Shown here piece by piece: positions 32,144 through 41,396 of a stretch of 64,000 nt of DNA. Made by a program: the position numbers and the translations under genes. Source of the DNA: a virus. The stretch lies in IMG/VR virus record IMGVR_UViG_3300042891_000377, positions 1-64,000 of that record; one strand, 5' to 3'. Each line of letters opens with the position of its first letter. Position 1 is the first letter of the stretch. The notes beneath the pieces are model-generated. The model worked only from the letters and a program-made list of their open reading frames with translations, did no database searches and had not been told where the DNA came from.

Positions 32144-33888
32144 TGACATATTTGTTTTCGAGTAATGTAGAAGTAAGCAACGATATTGGCAATCCGTTGC
32201 CTATTACAGTAACCAACACCAACGGTAACATAGTAAGTTTGGCAAATCCATTTCCAGTAACCTTGGGTAGCAATAGTATACAGATTATTGGTAATGTATC
32301 AATACCAACTACAGTAAACGTAGCATCAAGTCCGGACGATCCGGTACATACACATATTACAGAAATTGGTACCAGTGGCAATCTATTAGCATTAGGCATT
32401 AATTATATGCCCATCGGCGGTAACGTCGGCATAATAGGCAATGTAACTGTTCTACAAGGTACTAATCCGTGGACTGTGAATGGTAGTGTTGGAATTACCA
32501 GCATTGGTAATATTGATATAGGTAATACTAGTTTGCCTGTCAGGATCCAAGGTAACGTAAATGTAAATCCAATTTCAGTTACAGGTATAACGTCAAACGT
32601 AAACGTCAATCCACTTTCTGCCACAGTGTCGGGTAACATCGGTATACTAAACACCAATGGTAATATAGTAAGTAACACTAATCCATTCCCAGTAACTGGC
32701 AATTTAACTGCTACTATAACCGGAACTAGTACAGTAACACTAGGCACAGGATCAACAGATGCCTTTGGCAGACTGCGTACTAGCCAACCGTACACATTGT
32801 TTGACAGTAGAGCAAGATACTACGATCATAATGACTTCAGTAACGTTAATGTCACTGGCGGAACAGTAGTTTATGACACCAACAGTTCCACGTTTCGATT
32901 GAATGTAACTGCCGCCAATGGTTCTAGCGTTATAAGAGAAACAAAACGAGTGTTTCCTTATCAACCAGGTAAGAGTCTGTTAGTGTTAGCAACTTTCTGT
33001 ATGAACACACCTAAAACTAATCTACGTCAGCGTGTGGGCTATTTTACTACCAATAACGGTGTATACTTTGAAAACGACGGAACCTACAACTATCTGGTAA
33101 TAAGAAGTTATAGTAGTGGTGCGTTGGTTGAGGATAGAGTAAGACAAGATGCATGGGACAATCCATTTGCCGCATTAAATGTAGACAGAACACAGATTTT
33201 TTGGATAGATGTAGAATGGTTAGGTGTAGGATCTGTTCGTTGCGGATTTGTTATTAATGGTGCTTACGTGCTGTGTCATACGTTTCATCATGCTAACATT
33301 ATAGGCAATACTACTACATATATGACTACTGCAACATTGCCTGTACGGTATGAGATAACAAATACAGCAGCCACTGCTGGCACGAGTATGATGCGTCAAA
33401 TCTGTTCTACAGTTATCAGTGAAGGAGGATACAATGCCTTTACCTACAGCGAAACCGCAGGACGAGGTACTTCAGTATTAAGATTAGCAACAGCAGGAAC
33501 ATATTATCCCGTAGTCAGTATTAGATTGGCTAGTACAAGATTAGATGCTATTGTGTTGCCGAGACAGGTTGATGTTCTTAGTCCCACTGTAAACTACTAT
33601 CGTTGGAAGTTGGTGCTAAATCCTACCCTAACTGGTGCTACCTGGGCCGGAACTAGTACTTCGGGAACTATCGAATACGACACAGCTGCTACTGCTATAT
33701 CAGGCGGCACGGAACTACAGGCTGGCTATGTCAGCAGTAGAGAATTATCAGAGTTAGGAGCAGATGCTTTTGCCTTCCAATTAGGCAGAACACTAGCAGG
33801 AGTTAGCGATATAGTCACACTGGCCATGGCAGCAACATCAAACAACGCAGACGTGCTAGCGCAAATAGGCTGGCAAGAGATTACATAA
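32143..33888 (+). CDS. Large tail fibre / adhesin-like protein
   Basis: 581 residues from the ATG overlapping the previous stop. The N-terminal third has repeated GN-x-x-PITV / NPFPVTG beta modules (residues 12-200). It then has FGRLRTSQPYTLFDSRARY, which opens a large C-terminal domain seen in phage structural proteins, with KSLLVLATFCMNTP, FWIDVEWLGVGSVRCGF and a final ELSELGADAFAFQLG. Likely a receptor-contact or capsid-fibre protein on the virion. Confidence 0.65.
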   Translation: MTYLFSSNVEVSNDIGNPLPITVTNTNGNIVSLANPFPVTLGSNSIQIIGNVSIPTTVNVASSPDDPVHTHITEIGTSGNLLALGINYMPIGGNVGIIGNVTVLQGTNPWTVNGSVGITSIGNIDIGNTSLPVRIQGNVNVNPISVTGITSNVNVNPLSATVSGNIGILNTNGNIVSNTNPFPVTGNLTATITGTSTVTLGTGSTDAFGRLRTSQPYTLFDSRARYYDHNDFSNVNVTGGTVVYDTNSSTFRLNVTAANGSSVIRETKRVFPYQPGKSLLVLATFCMNTPKTNLRQRVGYFTTNNGVYFENDGTYNYLVIRSYSSGALVEDRVRQDAWDNPFAALNVDRTQIFWIDVEWLGVGSVRCGFVINGAYVLCHTFHHANIIGNTTTYMTTATLPVRYEITNTAATAGTSMMRQICSTVISEGGYNAFTYSETAGRGTSVLRLATAGTYYPVVSIRLASTRLDAIVLPRQVDVLSPTVNYYRWKLVLNPTLTGATWAGTSTSGTIEYDTAATAISGGTELQAGYVSSRELSELGADAFAFQLGRTLAGVSDIVTLAMAATSNNADVLAQIGWQEIT

Positions 33889-33915
33889 GATAATATCAAC
33901 ACTTAACCAAAACTC

Positions 33916-33944
33916 TTGACTATTATAAACTACCATGTTAAACT
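33916..33944 (+). promoter_or_regulatory. Sigma70-type promoter for the membrane protein gene
   Basis: TTGACT (33916-33921), 17-bp spacer, TAAACT (33939-33944). Confidence 0.5.
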
Positions 33945-33958
33945 ATCAGTTACAACTC

Positions 33959-33966
33959 AATAAATA
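33959..33966 (+). promoter_or_regulatory. T4-late-type promoter AATAAATA
   Basis: AATAAATA, seven bases before ATG 33974; near-leaderless late message predicted. Confidence 0.5.
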
Positions 33967-33973
33967 ATTAACT

Positions 33974-35596
33974 ATGTTATTTGGATTATTCATCTTAGCG
34001 GTGGCTTTAAGTATTTCAGCCGTGGCCGCATACTATTCCATAGCTGGATTAACAGCTATATTTGCCGCGGCTGTAGTGCCTATTATCATTATGGGTGCTG
34101 TACTAGAAGTAGGTAAAATTGCCGCTACTGTATGGCTACACAAGTTTTGGCATCGTGCTAACATACAGTTTAAACTTTATCTTGTTCCTGCCATTTTAGT
34201 GCTGATGCTGATTACCAGCATGGGTATCTTTGGTTTCTTATCTAAGGCACACATGGATCAAAACATTACGGTGGGCGATAGTGCCGCTCAAGTGCAGATC
34301 TTAGATGAAAAGATTAAAACAGAACAGGATAATATCAGCGTAAACAAACGAGCCCTACAACAAATGGATGCGCAAGTAGACCAAATGTTGGGTCGCACCA
34401 CAGATGACCGGGGTGCTAATCGTGCTGTGCAAATACGCAAGAATCAAGCTCGAGAACGTAAATCATTACAAGCAGATATCACTGCCGCACAAAAGAATAT
34501 ATCAGCACTGCAAGCAGAACGTGCTCCACTGGCTGCGCAGAATCGTAAAATTGAAGCAGAAGTAGGACCTATCAAGTACATAGCCGCACTGATCTACGGT
34601 GATAATCCTAACGCAGACTTACTAGAACGTGCTGTCCGTTGGGTTATTATCTTACTGGTATTTGTATTTGACCCATTGGCACTTATATTAATCTTAGCCG
34701 CAGAGCAAACTCTTATGTGGGCTAGAGAGGACAAGCGTAAGAAAGAAGATGAATACGAACTAGATGATGGCCCGTTAACTGACGAAGAAATTAGCACAAT
34801 AACTGCCACCGCTGACGTAGAAGACGTTGAAATGACTGAGAAGTTGTTTGACACCGAAGAAGAATTCTTTGCCCATGGTAAGGAAATAGCTCGAGAACTT
34901 GATGCTCAAGAAGATCGTTTACCTGATAACTATGCTAGTACACAAGCATATTTGCATACTCCATGGGTGTGGCCTGAACGTACTACAAATGAAGGACTAG
35001 TACCTAAACAACCTATAGTTGAAGATCCTTTAGATATTCCTATACCAGAAGGTGAAGAAATGTGGGCTCAAGAGGCTATTGACACTGACACTAGTAAACA
35101 GGACCTAGACAACGCTATTAGTTTAATTGCAGAAATGCAGTCTAAATTAGATGTACTACAAGCAGAGCACGATGCTAAACACGAAGAATTGGCGCAGATT
35201 AAATCAGTTGATCCAGTTACCCTAACAGACCATTTGGGCAATCCAATTGCCACATATTATCCACCAGTTCAACAGCAGGTAGTAGTACCAGATTTAAGTA
35301 TCAATGCTGAACTTGATGGTAATAGTGTAAGTGCTGGATTTGGTACAACCTTTCCAAAAAATCCAACCAAAGGTGATTTGTACCTAAGAGTTGATTATTT
35401 GCCTAGCAAACTATACAAATGGAATGATATCAAATGGATTGAAGTAGATAAAACTACTACAGATGTATATTCATATGATGTAGAATACATTAAACACCTA
35501 ACTAATAAAATAGCATCTGGCGAGTATGATGTAGATCTGCTTACACCGGCAGAGCAAGAACAAATTCAACAGTATATTAAAAATAACCCTCAATAA
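33974..35596 (+). CDS. Multi-pass membrane protein with coiled coil
   Basis: 540 residues. Three hydrophobic segments lie at the N-terminus (about residues 3-25, 27-50, 68-90). A long charged coiled coil follows (about 105-200, KIKTEQDNISVNKRALQQ), then another membrane segment (about 220-245, VIILLVFVFDPLALILILA) and a long acidic cytoplasmic tail with KGDLYLRVDYLPSKLYKWNDIKW near residue 460. The membrane-coil-membrane core is shared with a conserved protein of T4-like marine phages. Role unknown; an inner-membrane effector or virion protein is possible. Confidence 0.6.
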   Translation: MLFGLFILAVALSISAVAAYYSIAGLTAIFAAAVVPIIIMGAVLEVGKIAATVWLHKFWHRANIQFKLYLVPAILVLMLITSMGIFGFLSKAHMDQNITVGDSAAQVQILDEKIKTEQDNISVNKRALQQMDAQVDQMLGRTTDDRGANRAVQIRKNQARERKSLQADITAAQKNISALQAERAPLAAQNRKIEAEVGPIKYIAALIYGDNPNADLLERAVRWVIILLVFVFDPLALILILAAEQTLMWAREDKRKKEDEYELDDGPLTDEEISTITATADVEDVEMTEKLFDTEEEFFAHGKEIARELDAQEDRLPDNYASTQAYLHTPWVWPERTTNEGLVPKQPIVEDPLDIPIPEGEEMWAQEAIDTDTSKQDLDNAISLIAEMQSKLDVLQAEHDAKHEELAQIKSVDPVTLTDHLGNPIATYYPPVQQQVVVPDLSINAELDGNSVSAGFGTTFPKNPTKGDLYLRVDYLPSKLYKWNDIKWIEVDKTTTDVYSYDVEYIKHLTNKIASGEYDVDLLTPAEQEQIQQYIKNNPQ

Positions 35597-35603
35597 CAAC
35601 GCA

Positions 35604-35611
35604 TATAAATA
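35604..35611 (+). promoter_or_regulatory. T4-late-type promoter TATAAATA
   Basis: Perfect TATAAATA before the bS21 gene. Confidence 0.6.
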
Positions 35612-35637
35612 CATTTCAATAAGGAAGATAGTAATCA

Positions 35638-35874
35638 ATGGCACAACACGATTCAATGGTAAGAGGTAATACAGTTTACGTTAAAAATGATAACGTAGAA
35701 CAGGCAATGCGCAAATTCAAAAAGAACATACAGGACAGTGGACTAATATTAGATCTACGTGCCCGTGAGTCTTATGAAAAACCAACACTTAAACGCAAAC
35801 GCAAAGCGGCTGCGGCTAAACAACGTTGGAAAAAGAAATTATCCAGTCAAATGCTCCCAGCAAAACTATACTAG
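35638..35874 (+). CDS. rpsU: Ribosomal protein bS21 homologue
   Basis: 78 residues, close to the bS21 length. NVEQAMRKFKKNIQDSG, LDLRARESYEKPTLKRKRK and AAAKQRWKKKL match bS21 (A-x-R-x-FK...E-x-YEKP-x-x-x-RKRK). bS21 sits near the anti-Shine-Dalgarno end of 16S rRNA and is the ribosomal protein most often found in phages. A phage copy could bias initiation toward phage messages, notable here because several genes appear leaderless. AAGGAA precedes the ATG. Confidence 0.88.
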   Translation: MAQHDSMVRGNTVYVKNDNVEQAMRKFKKNIQDSGLILDLRARESYEKPTLKRKRKAAAAKQRWKKKLSSQMLPAKLY

Positions 35875-35883
35875 TAATATCCG

Positions 35884-37395
35884 ATGAATGTTTTAATTTT
35901 TGCTGACAATAGATTTCAAGCAAAACGATTAGGCATACTTCGCGCACCTGGCGCACACCGAATAGCAACACATCTACGTGAACAAGATATTAATACAGAA
36001 GTAATTGATTTCTATCTTGATTGGACCCAGGACGAAATTAAACAAATAATTGATTTAACAGTAAACAATCAAACACTGTTTGTTGGTTTTAGCTGTTCAT
36101 TGATGTTTGATGGTGTTAGTGAATTTGCCTACATTAGAGATTATATTCGTTCTCGTTATCCCTCAGTTGCAATTGTAATTGGTGGATATGGTACAACACA
36201 AAAAGGTTTTGACAATGCAGACTACTATCTTGAAGGATACAGTGAGTATGCGGTAACTGCATTAGTTAATCATCTCAAAGATTCAACAAATGAATTAAAA
36301 TTTAATGTTGATGACGCTGGTAGAAAAATAATCTACACAAAAGATTTATATCCAGTAAACAAACTAACCTCACTAAGAATAAACTACACACCGTCCGACT
36401 TTATACAAGGTGCAGAAACCCTGTCACTTGAAACTGCCCGTGGTTGTATTTTTAAATGTAAGTTTTGTTCATTTCAACTGCTGGGTAAAAAGAAAGTTGA
36501 CTATCTCAGAGACCCCGACGAAATACGCGATGAATTAATTCACAACTATGAACAGTACGGTACAACAAAATACATTGTAACTGAAGATACATTCAACGAC
36601 TCTAGTGATAAAGTTGACATGCTGTATAATATTACACAGTCACTACCATTTAAATTAAAACTTATGGGCTATATGCGAGCAGATTTGCTGGCCGCCCGAC
36701 CACAAGACATTCCAAAATTAATGGCATCTGGATTTGATAGTATGCACTTTGGCATCGAAACATTCAATGATCGAGCAGGGCAAGCCATTGGCAAAGGTAT
36801 GTCTGCTGTTAAATTAAAAGAAACATTAGTTAAGTTAAAGAAAGATTACCCACAATTATATGTGAATGGTACATTTATTGTAGGGTTACCTGGAGAATCA
36901 GAATCAGACATTAGGGAAACAGCACAATGGCTCATTGATTCTAAAGCAATTGATTTTTGGACATTCAATCCATTAATGATTCCAAAAAAGAACAAGTTAA
37001 TATATAGTTCAGAGTTTACTGATAATTATTTGATGTACGGTTACACTAAACTAAACGACGCTGAAGTTGACTTGGGTATGCAAACTAATCCAACCTTGTT
37101 GTATGGTTCTAAATTATTACCCTATATGGTATTATGGAAAAATAATTACTTTGATTACTTTGATGCTGCAATATTATCAAATAATATTAATCAGGCAGCT
37201 AACGCATTTAAGAAAGTAGATGCATGGACAACATTTGCTATTGCTGGCTTAGGGCATAATCTTGATCAGGTACAGCAATACAGTTATAATGGTGATAATC
37301 CGCTTGATCAAGAGTTAATTAACCAGCAGACCACTGATTTTATCAACAATTATAAAATTAATAAATTAAACTGGTTGACAACTAATGTAGTATAG
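35884..37395 (+). CDS. B12-binding-type radical SAM protein
   Basis: 503 residues. The N-terminal Rossmann-like region (LFVGFSCSLMF, AIVIGGYGTT) resembles a cobalamin-binding domain without an obvious DxHxxG. The radical SAM core begins SLETARGCIFKCKFCSF (CX3CX2C), with FGIETFNDRAGQAIGKGM and FIVGLPGESESDI typical of methylthiotransferase/BchE-like enzymes. Its target is unknown. Distinct from the paired radical SAM proteins at 8239 and 9302. dnaK follows with its own promoter. Confidence 0.78.
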   Translation: MNVLIFADNRFQAKRLGILRAPGAHRIATHLREQDINTEVIDFYLDWTQDEIKQIIDLTVNNQTLFVGFSCSLMFDGVSEFAYIRDYIRSRYPSVAIVIGGYGTTQKGFDNADYYLEGYSEYAVTALVNHLKDSTNELKFNVDDAGRKIIYTKDLYPVNKLTSLRINYTPSDFIQGAETLSLETARGCIFKCKFCSFQLLGKKKVDYLRDPDEIRDELIHNYEQYGTTKYIVTEDTFNDSSDKVDMLYNITQSLPFKLKLMGYMRADLLAARPQDIPKLMASGFDSMHFGIETFNDRAGQAIGKGMSAVKLKETLVKLKKDYPQLYVNGTFIVGLPGESESDIRETAQWLIDSKAIDFWTFNPLMIPKKNKLIYSSEFTDNYLMYGYTKLNDAEVDLGMQTNPTLLYGSKLLPYMVLWKNNYFDYFDAAILSNNINQAANAFKKVDAWTTFAIAGLGHNLDQVQQYSYNGDNPLDQELINQQTTDFINNYKINKLNWLTTNVV

Positions 37396-37403
37396 TGTAT
37401 TAT
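37375..37403 (+). promoter_or_regulatory. Sigma70-type promoter of dnaK
   Basis: Consensus TTGACA (37375-37380), 17-bp spacer, TATTAT (37398-37403). A late word GATAAATA (37404-37411) follows directly. Confidence 0.75.
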
Positions 37404-37408
37404 GATAA

Positions 37409-37445
37409 ATAGTTATGTAGATGCCTAATTAGGGTCTACAACTAT
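37409..37445 (+). other. 5'-end hairpin of the dnaK leader
   Basis: ATAGT / ACTAT and TGTAGA / TCTACA arms around CCTAATTAGG. It starts at the predicted +1 of the sigma70 promoter and may protect the mRNA 5' end or respond to temperature. Confidence 0.55.
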
Positions 37446-37471
37446 TACTTGCTTTTTATAAGGAGAAAACA

Positions 37472-39388
37472 ATGAGCAAAAATACAATCATAGGCATTGA
37501 CTTAGGCACCACTAATTCTTGTGTGGCCATTCTTGAAAATAACAAATCACGTGTAATTGAAAATAACGAAGGTGCTCGTACTACACCAAGTATCGTTGCT
37601 TATGGCGATGAAATTATTGTAGGTGCTAGTGCTAAACGTCAAGCAGTTACAAATCCAAAAAACACAATTTACGCCAGCAAACGACTTATTGGTCGCAAGT
37701 TTGACGAATCAGCAGTACAAAAAGACATTGACCTAATGCCCTACAAGATCGTTAAAAACGAAAATGGTGATGCTTGGGTAGAAGTAAATGGCAATAAATT
37801 AGCACCTCCACAAATTTCAGCAGAAGTATTGCGCAAAATGAAATTGACAGCAGAGGACTATTTAGGTTATGAAGTAACTCAAGCAGTTATTACAGTACCT
37901 GCTTATTTCAACGACAGCCAACGTCAAGCAACTAAAGATGCAGGCCGTATTGCAGGACTAGAAGTATTGCGTATTATCAATGAACCAACTGCGGCGGCAT
38001 TGGCATTTGGTTGTGATAAGGGCGATAAAAAAGACCGTAAGATTGCTGTGTACGACCTAGGTGGAGGTACATTTGATATTAGTATTATCGAAATCAGTGA
38101 TATCGACGGCGAAAAACAATTTGAAGTATTGTCAACTAACGGTGATACATTCCTTGGTGGTGAAGACTTTGACCAACGTGTAATGGAATACTTGGTTGAT
38201 GAGTTTAAGAAAGAGTCCGGCATTGACTTAAAACAAGATATGCTTGCTCTACAACGTCTTAAAGAATCAGCTGAAAAAGCTAAAATTGAATTGTCAAGTT
38301 CAACACAAACAGACGTAAACTTACCTTACATCACTGCTGATGCTACTGGTCCTAAACACTTGTCAGTTAAACTAACACGTGCTAAGTTTGAAAGTTTAGT
38401 TGAAGATTTAATTAAACGTTCAATTGACCCATGTAAAATTGCAGTTAAAGACTCTGGTATTGCAGTCGGCGACATCGATGATGTTATCCTAGTCGGCGGT
38501 CAAACACGTATGCCTAAAGTACAAGAAGCTGTTGAAGCATTCTTCGGTAAGGCTCCGCGTAAAGACGTTAACCCAGACGAAGCTGTGGCAGTTGGTGCGG
38601 CTATCCAGGGTGCAGTATTAGGTGGTGACAAAACTGATGTATTATTACTTGACGTAACTCCGCTATCATTGGGTATTGAAACAATGGGTGGTATTATGAC
38701 CAAGCTGATTAAGAAAAATACAACCATCCCAACTAAAGCAAGCCAAGTGTTCTCTACAGCAGAGGACAATCAACCAGCGGTTACTGTTATGGTAGCACAG
38801 GGTGAGCGTGAGTTTGTTAAGGACAATAAAGTACTTGGGCAGTTTAATTTGGAAGGTATTGAACCACAACGTCGTGGTCAGCCACAAATTGAAATTACTC
38901 TTGACATTGATGCTAATGGTATCTTAAAAGTAAGTGCTAAAGATAAAGCAACTGGCAAAGAAAACAAGATTACTATCAAAGCTAACTCAGGTCTAACTGA
39001 AGAAGAAATTGATGCAATGGTACGTGATGCAGAAGTTAATGCTGATGCGGATAAAAAATTGCGTGAATTAGTTGATGCACGTAATCAAGCTGAAGCACAG
39101 GTTCATGATGTTAAGAAAACTGTAGAAGAAGCCGGTGACTCGGTAACTGCTGAACAACATACTGCAATCAATGATGCTATTGCCGCTGTAGAAGAAGCCA
39201 TTAAAGGTGATGATGTAGAAGCAATTACTACAGCAATGACTAAACTAGCAGAACCAATGGCACCAATCTACCAAGCTAAACAAGCACACGAGTCAGCAAC
39301 AGTTGAACCTGGTCAGCAAACAGCAACAGATGCACAAGATGGTGTTGTAGATGCTGAATTCACAGAAGTTAACAAGGAGAGTAAATAA
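37472..39388 (+). CDS. dnaK: Chaperone DnaK (Hsp70)
   Basis: 638 residues, full length. [14 protein letters not shown] (ATP phosphate 1), [14 protein letters not shown] (phosphate 2), [12 protein letters not shown] (adenosine), the linker [14 protein letters not shown], the substrate-binding beta domain, the helical lid and a C-terminal VVDAEFTEV tail are all present. It folds nascent and stressed proteins with DnaJ and GrpE. Neither partner is in the window, so host co-chaperones are presumably used. It also partners HscB-like systems only as HscA, so a link to iscU is not implied. An intact dnaK is unusual phage cargo. Hsp20 and clpS follow. Confidence 0.96.
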   Translation: MSKNTIIGIDLGTTNSCVAILENNKSRVIENNEGARTTPSIVAYGDEIIVGASAKRQAVTNPKNTIYASKRLIGRKFDESAVQKDIDLMPYKIVKNENGDAWVEVNGNKLAPPQISAEVLRKMKLTAEDYLGYEVTQAVITVPAYFNDSQRQATKDAGRIAGLEVLRIINEPTAAALAFGCDKGDKKDRKIAVYDLGGGTFDISIIEISDIDGEKQFEVLSTNGDTFLGGEDFDQRVMEYLVDEFKKESGIDLKQDMLALQRLKESAEKAKIELSSSTQTDVNLPYITADATGPKHLSVKLTRAKFESLVEDLIKRSIDPCKIAVKDSGIAVGDIDDVILVGGQTRMPKVQEAVEAFFGKAPRKDVNPDEAVAVGAAIQGAVLGGDKTDVLLLDVTPLSLGIETMGGIMTKLIKKNTTIPTKASQVFSTAEDNQPAVTVMVAQGEREFVKDNKVLGQFNLEGIEPQRRGQPQIEITLDIDANGILKVSAKDKATGKENKITIKANSGLTEEEIDAMVRDAEVNADADKKLRELVDARNQAEAQVHDVKKTVEEAGDSVTAEQHTAINDAIAAVEEAIKGDDVEAITTAMTKLAEPMAPIYQAKQAHESATVEPGQQTATDAQDGVVDAEFTEVNKESK

Positions 39389-39825
39389 TGAAACAAGTTT
39401 ACACAACCCTTGATATTCCAAGCCTTTACAAATTTGCTATTGGCTTTGATGATTTGTTTGCACAACTGCAACACTTAGAGCAACGTGGTAAGGACAGTGG
39501 CTACCCACCGTTTAATCTAATTAAACTAAATGAAACTAACTACGCTATTGAATTAGCTGTAGCTGGTTTTCAAGAAAGTGAATTAGAAGTAGAAGTTGAA
39601 GATGGTGATTTAGTTATTCGAGGTACCAATCGTGTAGTAGAAGAAGATGCCGGAGAATACATTCATCGTGGCATTGCGGCCCGTGACTTTGTCAAACGCA
39701 TTAAGCTAGCAGAAGGTGTAGAAGTCAACTCAGCACACGTCAAGAATGGTATCCTTACTGTTAAATTAGAACAATTTATACCTGAGCCAGTTAAACAAAA
39801 GGTTGCAATTTCCTTCGAAAAGTAG
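39388..39825 (+). CDS. Small heat shock protein Hsp20/IbpA-like
   Basis: 145 residues, start overlapping the dnaK stop. The N-terminus (SLYKFAIGFDDLFAQL) is IbpA-like. The alpha-crystallin domain has YAIELAVAGFQESELEVEVEDG, GEYIHRGIAARDFVKRIKL and NGILTVKLEQFIPE. It binds unfolding proteins and hands them to DnaK. Translational coupling to dnaK suggests they work as a pair. Host-like origin is likely. Confidence 0.9.
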   Translation: MKQVYTTLDIPSLYKFAIGFDDLFAQLQHLEQRGKDSGYPPFNLIKLNETNYAIELAVAGFQESELEVEVEDGDLVIRGTNRVVEEDAGEYIHRGIAARDFVKRIKLAEGVEVNSAHVKNGILTVKLEQFIPEPVKQKVAISFEK

Positions 39826-39890
39826 TAATATAATAATAAGGGTGGAGGAAACTCCACCCATCATTAACAAAACAAATAAAGAGAGCAGAT

Positions 39891-40199
39891 ATGGCCAAGG
39901 CAATTGCAAAAGTTAAAACAACTCCAAACTTATCAGTCAAAGAACCCAGTATGTACAAGGTCATTTATATCAATGACAATGTAACGACTATGGAATTTGT
40001 TATTGAAAGTTTGCGTGTGGTATTTGATATTGCCGTTGATACAGCAATTGAAATTACACAGACCATTCACGAAGAAGGTAGTGCAACAGTTATCGTATTA
40101 CCATATGAAATGGCAGAACAAAAAGGTGTTGAAGCAACACAACTTGCTAGAGCAAATGGCTTCCCACTTGTAATCAAACTTGAACCTGACACAAAATGA
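39891..40199 (+). CDS. clpS: ClpS adaptor protein
   Basis: 102 residues. MYKVIYINDNVTTMEFVIESL and the helix ending in IHEEGSATVIVLPYEMAEQK are the ClpS fold; the acidic and hydrophobic N-degron pocket positions (ND, M, H) are recognisable. ClpS delivers N-degron substrates to ClpAP and blocks other substrates. With DnaK and Hsp20 upstream, it would redirect host proteolysis during infection (inference). AGAGAGC precedes the ATG. Confidence 0.88.
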   Translation: MAKAIAKVKTTPNLSVKEPSMYKVIYINDNVTTMEFVIESLRVVFDIAVDTAIEITQTIHEEGSATVIVLPYEMAEQKGVEATQLARANGFPLVIKLEPDTK

Positions 40200-40681
40200 T
40201 CTTTAATAAAATTAAAGAACTCAAGCAAGAAGGTAAGAAAATCGGTATAACTTTTAGTACGTTTGACATGCTACATGCTGGCCATATAGCTATGTTAAGC
40301 GAAGCTAAAAATCATTGTGATTACCTAATTTGTGGCCTACAAACAGATCCAACTATTGATCGTCCTGATACTAAGAATAAACCTATTCAAAGTATTGTAG
40401 AACGACAAATACAATTAGCCGCGTGTCGCTATGTAGATGAAGTGGTTATCTATCAAACAGAACAAGACCTAATTGACCTGTTGCTAATCTTACCATTGGA
40501 TGTGCGTGTCTTAGGTGTTGAATATGAACACGAAGAGTTTACAGGGCGAGAGGAATGTATGATGCGTAACATTGAATTGGTGTTTAATGGACGTGATCAC
40601 AGTTTCTCTAGTTCAAGTTTGCGTAAACGTGTAGCACATGCCGAAACAATTAAACTATTAAAGGATGGGCATAATGGGTAA
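40196..40681 (+). CDS. Cytidylyltransferase-like nucleotidyltransferase
   Basis: 161 residues, start overlapping the clpS stop (ATGA). FSTFDMLHAGHIAMLSEAK carries the HxGH signature and SFSSSSLRKRV resembles the ISSTxxR motif. VLGVEYEHEEFTG lies in between. This is the fold of glycerol-3-phosphate cytidylyltransferase and ADP-heptose synthase. It would activate a sugar or alcohol phosphate, possibly for surface glycan. Homologues occur in T4-like phages. Confidence 0.8.
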   Translation: MIFNKIKELKQEGKKIGITFSTFDMLHAGHIAMLSEAKNHCDYLICGLQTDPTIDRPDTKNKPIQSIVERQIQLAACRYVDEVVIYQTEQDLIDLLLILPLDVRVLGVEYEHEEFTGREECMMRNIELVFNGRDHSFSSSSLRKRVAHAETIKLLKDGHNG

Positions 40682-40856
40682 TATTAAAGTTGGTTTATTA
40701 ATGATCATTGCATGGCTTGCATTAGTATGGGCAGTGTATGGTTCAAGCGTAGAACATATCACTATGAAATATGATTGTGCTATTGCAGAAATTAGCCCAG
40801 ATGTTCCACAAACTGTTAAAGAACAATGTAGGAAACTACAGGAAGGTAAGAAATAA
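40674..40856 (+). CDS. Single-pass small membrane protein
   Basis: 60 residues from ATG 40674 (AAGG about nine bases upstream); ATG 40665 is an alternative. One hydrophobic segment (residues 5-25, VGLLMIIAWLALVWAVYG) is followed by a small domain with two cysteines (YDCAIAEI, EQCRKLQ). Its stop overlaps the exonuclease start. Function unknown. Confidence 0.55.
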   Translation: MGNIKVGLLMIIAWLALVWAVYGSSVEHITMKYDCAIAEISPDVPQTVKEQCRKLQEGKK

Positions 40857-41389
40857 TGGATGTAATGTTAGACTTAGAAACACTAAGCACACGACCAGAA
40901 GCAACTATCTTAACATTTGGCGCTATTAAATTTAGCCCATACAATCAAGAGCCCATGACAGATGGTATCTACTATCGTATTAACGTTGATGAACAAATTG
41001 AGTTAGGCAGTCATGTAGACGAAAATACTATTGCATGGTGGGGCAAACAAGCAGATGATGTACGTGAAGAAGCACTTAGCCCAGAGAACCGTATTAGTCT
41101 TGAAGAGTTCACACAAAACTTAAATCGTTTCCTAGTAGGTGCTGACAATATTTGGGCACAGGGTCCGGTGTTTGATATTGTTATTTTAGAAAACTTATAT
41201 AGACGATTGGGCAAACCTTGTCCATGGCAGTTCTGGCAGATCCGTGATAGCCGTACTTTGCTTAGTAGTCTTGGTGACCCACGTGATAAAAACAAAGCAG
41301 GCCTGCACAACGCATTGGAAGATGCGGTTTCACAAGCACAGGCAGTACAAATTGTGTTTAATAAGTATAATATAATTAAACAACAATAG
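40856..41389 (+). CDS. dexA: 3'-5' DEDD exonuclease, T4 DexA-like
   Basis: 177 residues. MLDLETLS supplies the DxE of motif I; WAQGPVFDIVILENLYR is motif II; HNALEDAVSQAQAV is motif III (H-x4-D). This is the arrangement of T4 DexA, a 3'-5' exonuclease acting on single-stranded DNA. It contributes to host DNA breakdown or repair. The start overlaps the preceding stop. Confidence 0.85.
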   Translation: MDVMLDLETLSTRPEATILTFGAIKFSPYNQEPMTDGIYYRINVDEQIELGSHVDENTIAWWGKQADDVREEALSPENRISLEEFTQNLNRFLVGADNIWAQGPVFDIVILENLYRRLGKPCPWQFWQIRDSRTLLSSLGDPRDKNKAGLHNALEDAVSQAQAVQIVFNKYNIIKQQ

Positions 41390-41396
41390 AGAAATA

